Shown here piece after piece: positions 1-6,429 of a stretch of DNA of 64,000 nt. Position numbers and translations under genes: made by a program. Source of the DNA: Paenibacillus qinlingensis (GTDB lineage Bacteria > Bacillota > Bacilli > Paenibacillales > NBRC-103111); NCBI RefSeq assembly GCF_013204845.1, contig NZ_JABMKY010000011.1:1-64000 (forward strand). The letters run 5' to 3'. Each line of letters starts with the position of its first letter. Within the stretch, counting starts at the first letter, position 1. The notes under the pieces were generated by a model. That model had not been told where the DNA came from. It worked only from the letters and a program-made list of their open reading frames with translations, and made no database searches.

Positions 1-90
1 ATGAACTATTACAATCACGAGCGCATCAAGAAAAAACTAAAAGGCATGAGCCCGGTACAGTACCGAACTCATGCCTCACAGGCTGCATAA
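1..90 (+). CDS. IS3-family transposase, C-terminal end (partial)
   Basis: The frame open from base 1 encodes 29 residues that match the end of the DDE integrase-core transposase (OrfB) of IS3/IS150 elements. The motif NYYNHERIKKKLKGMSPVQY is diagnostic of this family, lying just after the catalytic glutamate region. The 5' part is cut off by the window edge. In the complete element this protein would be made as an OrfAB frameshift product that cuts and joins the IS ends. The terminal repeat follows within 10 bases of the stop. Confidence 0.85.
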   Translation: MNYYNHERIKKKLKGMSPVQYRTHASQAA

Positions 91-121
91 CATAAATGTC
101 TAACTTTTGGGGGTCAGTTCA
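1..121 (+). mobile_element. Right end of an IS3-family (IS150-like) insertion sequence
   Basis: The window opens inside an IS3-family element. The transposase reading frame ends at 90, and a terminal inverted repeat is seen at about 97-121 (its core reads CTAACTTTTGGGGGTCAG, typical of the IS150 group). The left part lies outside the window, so intactness cannot be judged. The base after 121 should mark the insertion boundary. Confidence 0.8.
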
Positions 122-257
122 TTTCTATCGGCAGTCTTTTTGAAGTAGCGGGCATAAAGAGCCAATCGGCCAACAATGGATGAATGAAACCTCGCAAGGA
201 TACTGTCTTATTGTCCGGAAAATATATGGGGAGCAAAGGGCTGCTCATCCAGAGTGA

Positions 258-371
258 TTCTTTGTCTATAAATCTTCAACTACGAGAATTGATGGTATAA
301 TTACGGATATTGGGATTATTTCGATTCAGGATAACGTCTCTTATGTTGATATTTTGAAGGTAAACAGGTGA
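258..371 (+). pseudogene. Remnant of a DbpA/YxiN-type DEAD-box RNA helicase C-terminus
   Basis: This short frame ends with the stop at 369-371 and encodes a stretch containing IDGIITDIGIISIQDNVSYV. That is the signature of the RNA-binding domain at the C-terminus of DbpA/YxiN-type DEAD-box helicases, which bind 23S rRNA. Nothing upstream in the same frame encodes the helicase core, because an in-frame TGA lies at 255-257 and the IS3 end begins within 140 bases. I read it as a truncated, non-functional relic. The family match is from memory of the YxiN C-terminus and was not checked by alignment software. Confidence 0.6.
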
Positions 372-376
372 AGCAT

Positions 377-985
377 ATGAATCTAAAAGAGCAGTTTGGC
401 GATATTGATATTTATTTATTTGATCAGCTATTAAAAGGTCGTATTACGACGGGAATGCGAATTCTCGATGCCGGATGCGGCTCTGGTCGCAATCTTATCT
501 ATTTGCTGCGTAACGGGTATGACGTGTATGCAGTGGATCGATCTGAGGAAGCGATTGACGCTGTTCAGAGGCTTGCCATGAAGATAGCACCTGACTGGTC
601 GAACGAGCGCACACGGGTTGAAGCTGTTGATAAGATGAGCTTTGATGATCATTATTTTGATTTTATTATTAGTAACGCCGTTCTGCATTTTGCTGAGAAT
701 GAGGCCCATTTCCAGCAAATAGTGCATGAATTATGGCGTGTACTTAAGCCTGACGGGCTGATGTTTGTACGACTTGCATCATCAATTGGAATTGAAACAA
801 AGGTAAAGCCACTCGGGGATGAACGTTATAAACTTCCAGACGGGAGCATCCGTTTTCTTGTGGATGAGGAAAAATTACAGAAAACTACGGAAGAGTTGAA
901 AGGGATACTATTTGAGCCTATTAAAACGGTGAATGTGGCCGGGCAGCGTTGTATGAGTACTTGGTGCGTGAGAAAGTCGATGTAA
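377..985 (+). CDS. Class I SAM-dependent methyltransferase
   Basis: The 202-residue product is a small cytosolic methyltransferase with a Rossmann fold. Motif I reads ILDAGCGSGRN near residues 29-39 and binds S-adenosylmethionine; the acidic end of strand 2 is seen in YAVDRSEEA, and a motif IV-like stretch lies in FDFIISNAVLHF. Its length and layout resemble TehB/UbiE-like methyltransferases; the substrate cannot be told. I chose ATG 377 because AGGTGA lies 5 bases upstream. A GTG at 368 in the same frame, with GAAGG 6 bases upstream, would add three residues. It directly follows a helicase relic and has no clear operon partner. Confidence 0.85.
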   Translation: MNLKEQFGDIDIYLFDQLLKGRITTGMRILDAGCGSGRNLIYLLRNGYDVYAVDRSEEAIDAVQRLAMKIAPDWSNERTRVEAVDKMSFDDHYFDFIISNAVLHFAENEAHFQQIVHELWRVLKPDGLMFVRLASSIGIETKVKPLGDERYKLPDGSIRFLVDEEKLQKTTEELKGILFEPIKTVNVAGQRCMSTWCVRKSM

Positions 986-1002
986 AAAGAAGGAGGGGGA
1001 GC

Positions 1003-1262
1003 ATGGCAAGAGGATCATAAGGCTGGAATCGAGGTTGATATGGACGCATTTTTTGAAGAAGAGGAAGAAGCCGAAATACGTAAATCTTTCCTTAATAGGA
1101 ACGGTCGTAGAAAAGACATTAGGCATGGTTATTTCCCTCGGTCTCCTTGTGAACCTCCTCGCCTTCTTGCCAATTATTTATTCTTCGGCCTCCATTCGTT
1201 TTCTTATCAAATTTATCAATTATTACAAAACGAAACTGTCAGATGACAAGCACATTATCTAA
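1003..1262 (+). pseudogene. Probable broken small membrane-protein gene
   Basis: A very strong ribosome site (AAGGAGGGGG, about 990-999) precedes ATG 1003, but that frame stops after five codons. A second frame continues with an acidic stretch (DAFFEEEEEAEIRKSF), and a third frame, open to 1262, carries one hydrophobic helix (GMVISLGLLVNLLAFLPIIY). The good start with coding-like pieces split over three frames suggests a small single-pass membrane protein broken by indels. The family is not recognised. It could instead be a fortuitous TTG-started ORF at 1035-1262. Confidence 0.3.
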
Positions 1263-1267
1263 TTAAT

Positions 1268-1294
1268 ATCCGCGTAATTCGTGGATTTTTTTTT
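1268..1294 (+). terminator. Rho-independent terminator
   Basis: ATCCGCG and CGTGGAT form an imperfect 7-bp stem (one mismatch) around a TAATT loop, followed by a run of T. It lies just after the broken small-protein gene. The rest of 1295-1529 shows no coding signal. Confidence 0.55.
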
Positions 1295-1529
1295 ATGGAA
1301 TTAGGTTCTTGTCAAAAACCAATGATAAGAACTTGATCTCATTCCCGACAGATACCCGATCGAATACATCTTATGTAAGAGTACTATGGCCTTAATACTA
1401 CGCAATACAGCAGATAGAAAGATCGGCAGGCGATTGAGCTAATGGGGAGGATGGTTCCAATATGTGTTAACATATAAGTATCCTTAAGCCAGCTATGGCG
1501 ATAATCATTAATGTCCGGAGGAATTCTGA

Positions 1530-2093
1530 GTGTTTGAGATTAAATATGAAATTTTCGAAGATGATATTGCTGAAATTCAAGGAATGGATATTCATACTTT
1601 TATAGATGAGTACAATCAAATTTATGGTTGTTTTACTTTGATCATTAATGGAATTGAGTACTTGCCATACCCGTCTCCTGAGATGAGGTTGGAGACGAAA
1701 CGTATCTATTCTGAATTAATACTCACACATTTTGAGTTTCTTATCGACGCCTATTCAGAGCTTCAAATGAACAACTATGTTGCACTAAAGTATATTGAAA
1801 ATCCTTGGACATGGCTTGAGTTCATTAGAAATGAAAATGAACTACTCGTTAGTAAGCTGAACAATGATACCTCAGTGAACAGCGACAGCCCTCTTCAAAC
1901 CAATATCGAATTATTCGGTAATGCCAAGAAAGAGGGAATTATCAATGAGATGTTACTATGGAATGACTTTGAAACAGAACTAAAAGCAAAAACAAAGGAA
2001 CTATTAAGTAAAATTACAACAGTTAATTGTCATATTCTAAAAGCAAAATGTTTTGATCGGATCCGACGATTTACCAATGATTCTTTAAGCTAA
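1530..2093 (+). CDS. Hypothetical protein, 187 aa
   Basis: The protein starts at GTG 1530 with GGAGG at 1517-1521, a good 8-base spacing. It is acidic, has no signal peptide or membrane segment, and is probably cytosolic. A run of aromatic and acidic residues (ENPWTWLEFIRNENELL) and a charged C-terminal helix (FETELKAKTKELLSKI) can be seen. I do not recognise the family. Size and composition resemble immunity-type proteins of polymorphic toxin systems, but no toxin gene is beside it, so this is only a guess. It is a single transcription unit closed by the terminator at 2142. Confidence 0.6.
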   Translation: MFEIKYEIFEDDIAEIQGMDIHTFIDEYNQIYGCFTLIINGIEYLPYPSPEMRLETKRIYSELILTHFEFLIDAYSELQMNNYVALKYIENPWTWLEFIRNENELLVSKLNNDTSVNSDSPLQTNIELFGNAKKEGIINEMLLWNDFETELKAKTKELLSKITTVNCHILKAKCFDRIRRFTNDSLS

Positions 2094-2141
2094 CGAAGAA
2101 CGGTATTTGATATGAAACGGTACTCCAGAACTTTTTACACA

Positions 2142-2172
2142 AAAAGGGGAGAGCACTAATGCTCTCCCTTTT
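2142..2172 (+). terminator. Rho-independent terminator
   Basis: GGGAGAGCA (2147-2155) and TGCTCTCCC (2160-2168) pair perfectly around CTAA, flanked by AAAA and TTTT. It works for either strand but sits 49 bases after the 187-aa gene stop. Confidence 0.85.
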
Positions 2173-2175
2173 GAC

Positions 2176-2620
2176 AATCCCGTAATTGTGTGGCTTGGCA
2201 TTGCAGTTGACTAATTTAGGATTTTGGAAACCCAATTAAAGCAGTTTTATCACTGCAAAGCGGACAAGAACAATGCACTTTGTTTTTTGACAAACGTCCG
2301 TATTGCTCATTAGTTACAAGCCAGTGTGGTTGTTTAGCGATCTTTTTTTACGCGCAATTGCTACCTTGCGTTGATGAAAATTCTGCATATTCCGGCCGGG
2401 AATGGGATAAAGTTCTTGTCATCCGACATCATATCATCAATAGTTACAAGGGATTTAACCGTATTAAAGACATATGTATAAAATACACTTGGCGCGTTTA
2501 ATATATATCCTGACGACTGCGGAAAAGATAACCTCACCTTGCTGATCATAATTCCTATGAAATAATCCGTCGATTCTGTATGTATTACTTAAAATTTAAC
2601 CGTATGCCTGCATAACTTTA
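2176..2620. other. Stretch without a recognisable gene
   Basis: Only short frames without ribosome sites occur on either strand (for example 2280-2501 plus and 2361-2549 minus). I see no family motif in them. Given relics on both sides, this is probably decayed sequence. Confidence 0.4.
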
Positions 2621-2734
2621 ATGTTTACGGCTTTAAGTATCCCAGAGCCACAGCAGGATTCGCACCTTACGAGTAAAGCTGTTGAAGAAGGTATATCATT
2701 GAATCTGTATATGCTCTATGAATTGAGCAAATAA
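2621..2734 (+). pseudogene. Remnant of a HicB-like antitoxin C-terminus
   Basis: The frame ends EEGISLNLYMLYELSK before the TAA at 2732-2734. This matches the ribbon-helix-helix DNA-binding tail of HicB-family antitoxins, whose usual form is EGVSLNQYxxYxLS. The preceding LSIPEPQ fits the IPxxLH segment of the same domain. The N-terminal pseudo-RNase-fold half is absent, there is no ribosome site before ATG 2621, and no HicA toxin is adjacent, so I call it a relic. The assignment rests on this short motif only. Confidence 0.45.
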
Positions 2735-2767
2735 TTACACCCCAATAAAAAACAAGGTAAATTAAAT

Positions 2768-2798
2768 GCCCCTAAGGCTCTCCTCAGGGGCTTATTTT
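2768..2798 (-). terminator. Terminator of the HEPN operon (bidirectional)
   Basis: GCCCCTAAGG (2768-2777) and CCTCAGGGGC (2782-2791) pair over 10 bp, one pair being G-U or mismatched depending on the strand, around CTCT. T-rich sequence follows on the plus strand and ATTTAATTT on the minus strand. It lies just after the stop of the minus-strand HEPN gene. Confidence 0.75.
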
Positions 2799-2806
2799 GA
2801 TAAAAA

Positions 2807-3199
2807 TTAACTTCCTAATAATTGTTGAAATAAAGTGTGAGCTTCAGCAGCCTCTTTCATTGCTTTTTGAGTAACTTTTGAGATATCTTCTTTTATTACT
2901 TCTTCGTAATCAGCTTTTTTCCTCGCTACTTTTAAACGTTCTCCAAGAATTCCAAGCTTTTGAATTGTTTTTTTATCTTTATTTCCATTTTTTTGAAAGG
3001 TATCCCACACTATAGTATGCATGCTAGCATCCTTAAACTTCGTAGAAAGTCCTTTAGTTAAATTGTCTTTATAGTACTTATGAGCAATACAATAAACACT
3101 GTAATATGCTCGACTAATTGCAGACCTTTTATTTTCTTCTCCTGGCTTTTGTGACAACTCTTGTGCGAGTGTATGATATTTATTCCAATTAAAAGACAT
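2807..3199 (-). CDS. HEPN-domain protein, 130 aa
   Basis: The product is a small all-helical protein with the HEPN-type signature SRAYYSVYCIAHKYY near residues 28-42, where many HEPN proteins have RAYYAxFxAA. HEPN proteins are often RNases of toxin-antitoxin or phage-defence systems, but the canonical RxxxxH to RxxxxxxH catalytic motif is not present here: the nearest Arg and His are separated by nine residues. It may therefore be a non-catalytic or binding variant. Its ATG overlaps the stop of the preceding gene (TAATG), so translation is coupled. It is the last gene of a three-gene minus-strand operon that is much richer in A and T than flanking genes. Confidence 0.65.
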   Translation of the reverse strand: MSFNWNKYHTLAQELSQKPGEENKRSAISRAYYSVYCIAHKYYKDNLTKGLSTKFKDASMHTIVWDTFQKNGNKDKKTIQKLGILGERLKVARKKADYEEVIKEDISKVTQKAMKEAAEAHTLFQQLLGS

Positions 3200-3618
3200 T
3201 ATAAAAACTCCAAATCTATAATCATTTTGCAGTTTGTTTCAGGAACTATATCAATCCACCAAGCATCGTCAAACGCATCCAGTTTTTCCATTGCTTCTTC
3301 CGGTTCAAGGGTAGACTTTATGTATAAGAATAATTTTTTGTTACTTTCTAATTCCTCATCAGATATTATATCAACTTCACAAAAAGTTGATTCGGAGGGA
3401 AAGAAGTGATGTACTCTATCCATTGCAGCATAAATTATTTCGACAAGATAATAATGTTCTTTAAGAAAATTAATAACTGCATTATAGTCTCGAAAATGTG
3501 CCATCTCATCAAGACTTTTTATTAATTGTACTGGGGAGTCCTCAAAAGTACTAGCAGTTAAATCAAATACTCCCTTAATAAATGAGCTCTTTTTATCTGC
3601 TATTGAGTAAGTAAACAT
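3199..3618 (-). CDS. Uncharacterised 139-aa partner protein of the HEPN/TIGR04255 operon
   Basis: This acidic soluble protein has a C-terminal half that ends in a motif-like stretch (PEEAMEKLDAFDDAWWIDIV). I associate this pattern (FLxExxxLxxxIxxAxxxIxxxFP..., then PEEAxxxLxxFDxxWW) with a widespread but unnamed family of small proteins found next to HEPN-type genes; I cannot give a family name. The N-terminal part (about residues 1-50) is different and may be a separate contact domain. The start is ATG 3618, with GGAGG inside the end of the upstream gene. It is coupled downstream to the HEPN gene by TAATG. A role as antitoxin or adaptor is inferred from position only. Confidence 0.6.
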   Translation of the reverse strand: MFTYSIADKKSSFIKGVFDLTASTFEDSPVQLIKSLDEMAHFRDYNAVINFLKEHYYLVEIIYAAMDRVHHFFPSESTFCEVDIISDEELESNKKLFLYIKSTLEPEEAMEKLDAFDDAWWIDIVPETNCKMIIDLEFL

Positions 3619-3620
3619 TC

Positions 3621-4358
3621 TTAATCCTCCTCACCAATCAATTTTCTTGTCTTATCGGTAATACTACCCTCAAAAAAACTTTCAATTTGATCATGAGCTG
3701 TATTTAGCCATTCAACAAAATTCTCGAAATTCACATCATCATTTCCATTGTTAAATTTTAATTCAAAAAGTATCTGAGTTCCCAAATTAGTGATATGAAT
3801 ATTTAGTGAATTATCACCTGCTACTGGAAATTCAAGATTCAAGAAAAAAGAACTTACTTGTTGTGGGAGCTCGTCACTTATATGTGGATATACGTTAAAA
3901 TAAGACTCAATTGAAATTAATTCTTCACTTTCTTCTATTATCTTTGAAAAATCAATTTTATTAGTATACTTTAATGTCACCCTAAGAATGCTCTCCGGAT
4001 TTACCACACTCTTATACTTTTCGGTGATATTTTGAATGTTTCCCAGATATTCATTCCAAGAAGGATATGGGGCAAGCTGGCTAACTGAAAGAGTGTTTTG
4101 ACTTATTTTAATGTGTATTGTGTCACTTTCATTAAAAAATTGAATTCTTTCTTGTGGTGCAATACGCTTCTCAATTCTAAGACTTTTTGTTTCAATTATT
4201 GGCTGATAGTTAGTAACTAATTTTTTTTGCGGGTATTGATCCTTTAACAACTCGTAAATTTGTTCCTCGTAATCTGCGTTCATTTGAGAAGCTTGATCAA
4301 AAACCAATTCACAAACAGCCTCTACTATCGGTGCATTCTTGTAAATCTTTTGACTCAT
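3621..4358 (-). CDS. TIGR04255 family protein (first gene of accessory operon)
   Basis: The N-terminus (KIYKNAPIVEAVCELVFD) is the hallmark of the sporadically distributed TIGR04255 family, and the 245-residue length fits. The function of this family is unknown. I start at ATG 4358 because TCTGGAGGAATT lies directly upstream; the longer frame to 4415 has no ribosome site. The rest is beta/alpha mixed without signal peptide or membrane helices. Upstream (4359-4577) is very AT-rich non-coding DNA with a TATAAT on the minus strand at 4466-4471 but no clear -35. The gene heads a tightly packed operon with the 139-aa and HEPN genes, typical of a transferred accessory module. Confidence 0.75.
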   Translation of the reverse strand: MSQKIYKNAPIVEAVCELVFDQASQMNADYEEQIYELLKDQYPQKKLVTNYQPIIETKSLRIEKRIAPQERIQFFNESDTIHIKISQNTLSVSQLAPYPSWNEYLGNIQNITEKYKSVVNPESILRVTLKYTNKIDFSKIIEESEELISIESYFNVYPHISDELPQQVSSFFLNLEFPVAGDNSLNIHITNLGTQILFELKFNNGNDDVNFENFVEWLNTAHDQIESFFEGSITDKTRKLIGEED

Positions 4359-4577
4359 AATTCCTCCAGATCTAAACTTATCTAGATCAAAAAATAAATA
4401 GTAAAAAAGACCCAAAATTAAATGTTCTTTTATTAGAATCTTAACCCAGATTACACATATTGTAAATTATAATTTCTAAATTTTTCTATTTAATTTTTTA
4501 ATTCATCGAAGAAGGAGTTAAATAAATTCTTTTTTACATGTTTAATCATTTTTTGGGTGAGTTTTTTAATTTTATCC

Positions 4578-4930
4578 TTATGCGTTTCGTCTTAATCCAA
4601 TTTCTGCTGTTTCCCTGATTAAGGTCATTACCTTATCGCCACCTTCGCCTTCTTGATAAATCTTCATTTTCTCGATGTACTTCGTTCGGCTCTCATACAG
4701 TTGCTTTATTGCTTCCTCAAAATTCTCCATCGTCATATGATTCTCAAGCAATAAATCAGCAAAACCGTCGTTTTTAAAATATTTTGCATTCACTAGTTGG
4801 CCATTACGAGTCCCCCCGTTGATATGAGGGATTAAAGCATTGGTTTTTGTGAAGCTAACAGCTCCATAATGGAGTTAGAACCTTGTCGTATCCGAGCTCT
4901 ATGAATTTTTTATAGTTAATTAAGTCGGTA
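4578..4930 (-). pseudogene. Decayed MurG-like glycosyltransferase (GT28) C-terminus
   Basis: On the minus strand one frame encodes NSIMELLASQKPML and another continues IPHINGGTRNGQLVNAKYF, then NDGFADLLLENHMT. Together these match the nucleotide-sugar-binding end of MurG-type glycosyltransferases (usual pattern GANSIxELLAxxKPxLLIPL...NAxxFxxxGxAxxL). The switch of frame near 4832-4837 is explained by one lost T in the codons for PMLLIP. A further break precedes the NSIMELL segment near 4877. The gene is therefore dead. In-frame sequence may extend to about 4990 but is not recognisable there. Confidence 0.65.
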
Positions 4931-5225
4931 CCTTTGGTTCTTGTATGAATAATACCTCTTGAATCAGGTTGCTTTTCGTCACCGGATAGTCGAAGCCCGC
5001 CGGCGGCGTCCGCTGGGCAACGGTGCTGTAATGCATGCTCTTCAACCCTTTTCTTCTATATCTCTTCTCTTCATTTCTAATAAATTGGACAAGGTACAAG
5101 CTATCGTTTTACGAAATACATACAGAACGCAACAACCATTTCCCCCCAGGTTGGTTGTGTTTCTTCTATTTAAATGCATGTAAAGTACGTCGGGAAAACG
5201 GAAGGGACAGATCTTCCGTGTCCAA

Positions 5226-5365
5226 TGACACAAATGTGCCTACATAAACCTGAGAGAAAAAGCTTGAGAAATAAAGTTTTTATTTTTTTATGTAGGTGAA
5301 TTTGTGTCATAGAAAAATGCACAAATTTGCCTACATTGTAGTCGTGTGACACAAATCTCCCAACA
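5226..5365. mobile_element. Orphan transposon end with four 19-bp transposase-site repeats
   Basis: Four related 19-bp sequences occur at 5226-5244, 5291-5309 (opposite orientation), 5317-5335 and 5347-5365; on the minus strand the consensus is near TGTAGGCAAATTTGTGTCA. The outermost copy, read on the minus strand, begins TGTTGGGAGATTTGTGTCA, so the element would end at 5365 with a terminal TGT/ACA. Multiple spaced copies beside a TGT terminus are characteristic of ends recognised by Tn7/TnsB, Mu/TniA or IS21-type transposases. No transposase gene or opposite end is seen in the window, and the sequence beyond 5365 enters a truncated coding fragment. Confidence 0.5.
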
Positions 5366-5380
5366 TTCTAGACACCGACC

Positions 5381-5485
5381 TCTAGACTGGTTAAAGACTC
5401 AATCGATTTTCAGCAAGCAGGCGTTAAACTAACGGGGAGTTTAACGCAACATATTCTCGCCGTTTTCGTAAAAGAATGTAAATAA
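5381..5485 (+). pseudogene. 3' fragment of an unidentified gene truncated at a transposon end
   Basis: The frame ending at TAA 5483-5485 encodes about 34 coding-like residues (including DSIDFQQAGVKLTGSLTQ), with no start or ribosome site. It begins right beside the putative transposon terminus at 5365, and a TAG stands in frame at 5369. I read it as the tail of a gene cut by an insertion. The family is not recognised. Confidence 0.3.
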
Positions 5486-5506
5486 AACTTTAAAGGAGGT
5501 AAAAAT

Positions 5507-5962
5507 ATTAAATACAAAAAAACTTTAATTATAACTCAGACATTCATAATTATTGCTTTGATTGTCTTCATTTTTGTGTTTGTAAATCAATCAAATAAAG
5601 TGAACGATACTGCTACCAACTCAGTAATTTTCCATCTTGACAGAGCTGACCTTGAACGAGTTGATAAAATGGTAACAAGATTTAATGAGGGGCAAGGAGA
5701 CAATCTAATGATTATAGAACCAGGAATGGATAGCGGGCCAGCCATTCATGACGTAATTTCAAATGGTAAAGAAATAAATTGGATAGTTGATAACTCACGA
5801 GATGCATGGAGTACAGACAAAGGCAAGACCGAATATGTCTGTAAATTTATTCGAATACACGAAAGAGATAGTGATTTTATTGATGTTGAATTATCAAAAT
5901 GTAAAAATTACAAGGATGATGACCAACTTAGAATTCTGTCTTTTAGAAAAGAAAAGTTGTAA
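5507..5962 (+). CDS. DUF4362-like membrane-anchored protein with an apparent AUU start
   Basis: A perfect AAAGGAGGT ribosome site lies at 5492-5500, and the only in-frame codon at a suitable distance is ATT 5507. From there the protein begins (M)KYKKTLIITQTFIIIALIVF, a basic N-terminus plus a full hydrophobic helix. The next usable start, TTG 5558, would cut this helix in half and has no ribosome site. The 151-residue product has an exported domain (about residues 35-151) with pieces such as GPAIHDVISNGKEINWIVDNSRD resembling DUF4362 proteins of Bacillus and Paenibacillus. Function unknown. AUU start codons are rare; a mutated ATG in a dying gene is the alternative. Confidence 0.6.
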   Translation: MKYKKTLIITQTFIIIALIVFIFVFVNQSNKVNDTATNSVIFHLDRADLERVDKMVTRFNEGQGDNLMIIEPGMDSGPAIHDVISNGKEINWIVDNSRDAWSTDKGKTEYVCKFIRIHERDSDFIDVELSKCKNYKDDDQLRILSFRKEKL

Positions 5963-6052
5963 ATGAACTGTCTGCTAAGTGTCAGATGTACTTCATGACT
6001 TAATCGTTTCTTAGGCTTTTTCGATCGCAACAACCATTTTCTTATTTTCATG

Positions 6053-6088
6053 AAGAAGCCAGAAAAGCCTTATGTTTGCTGGCTTCTT
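6053..6088 (+). terminator. Possible terminator hairpin
   Basis: AAGAAGCCAG (6053-6062) pairs with CTGGCTTCTT (6079-6088) over 10 bp around a 16-base loop. The T-run after it is poor. It follows the DUF4362-like gene. The remainder of 5963-6361 holds no recognisable gene. Confidence 0.4.
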
Positions 6089-6361
6089 GCACTTTAGAAA
6101 TTTAATGTTTCCCAACATTAGCAAAGTTCACTCACTTGGATGAATGCTTCTAATGAGGTGACGCATGCATGTGGCGATGAAAGGCCGTGTGGAAATGCCG
6201 GAAACTTGGACATTTAATGTTATTAAGAAATTACCTGGATCACTTATATTGAATTTGCGGTACGGACAAATAAGACACTGTAGTTCCGCAGACACAACGG
6301 TTTATGTCGATTTACTAAAATGACTCCCGTTCCCTATGGCAATAGTCGCTAGGCTAACGAC

Positions 6362-6410
6362 AAAAAAGGCATTCCCTGTAGTAGTTAGCTACAGAGGAAA
6401 TGCCTTTTTC
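6362..6410 (-). terminator. Bidirectional terminator downstream of the Ig-repeat protein gene
   Basis: AAAAAAGGCATT...CTGTAG pairs with CTACAG...AATGCCTTTTT around a 7-base loop, with a small internal bulge. T-runs occur on both strands. It lies 20 bases past the stop of the minus-strand gene. Confidence 0.85.
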
Positions 6411-6429
6411 ACATACCCGCACTGTTTAG

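Noticed and set aside
2280-2549. Two overlapping short ORFs on opposite strands
   Set aside because: No ribosome sites, no recognisable motifs and location in a decayed stretch.
5118-6040. Repeat of CGCAACAACCATTT at about 5128 and 6026 as transposon direct repeats
   Set aside because: Fourteen bases only, flanks do not match and neither copy borders a recognised element end.
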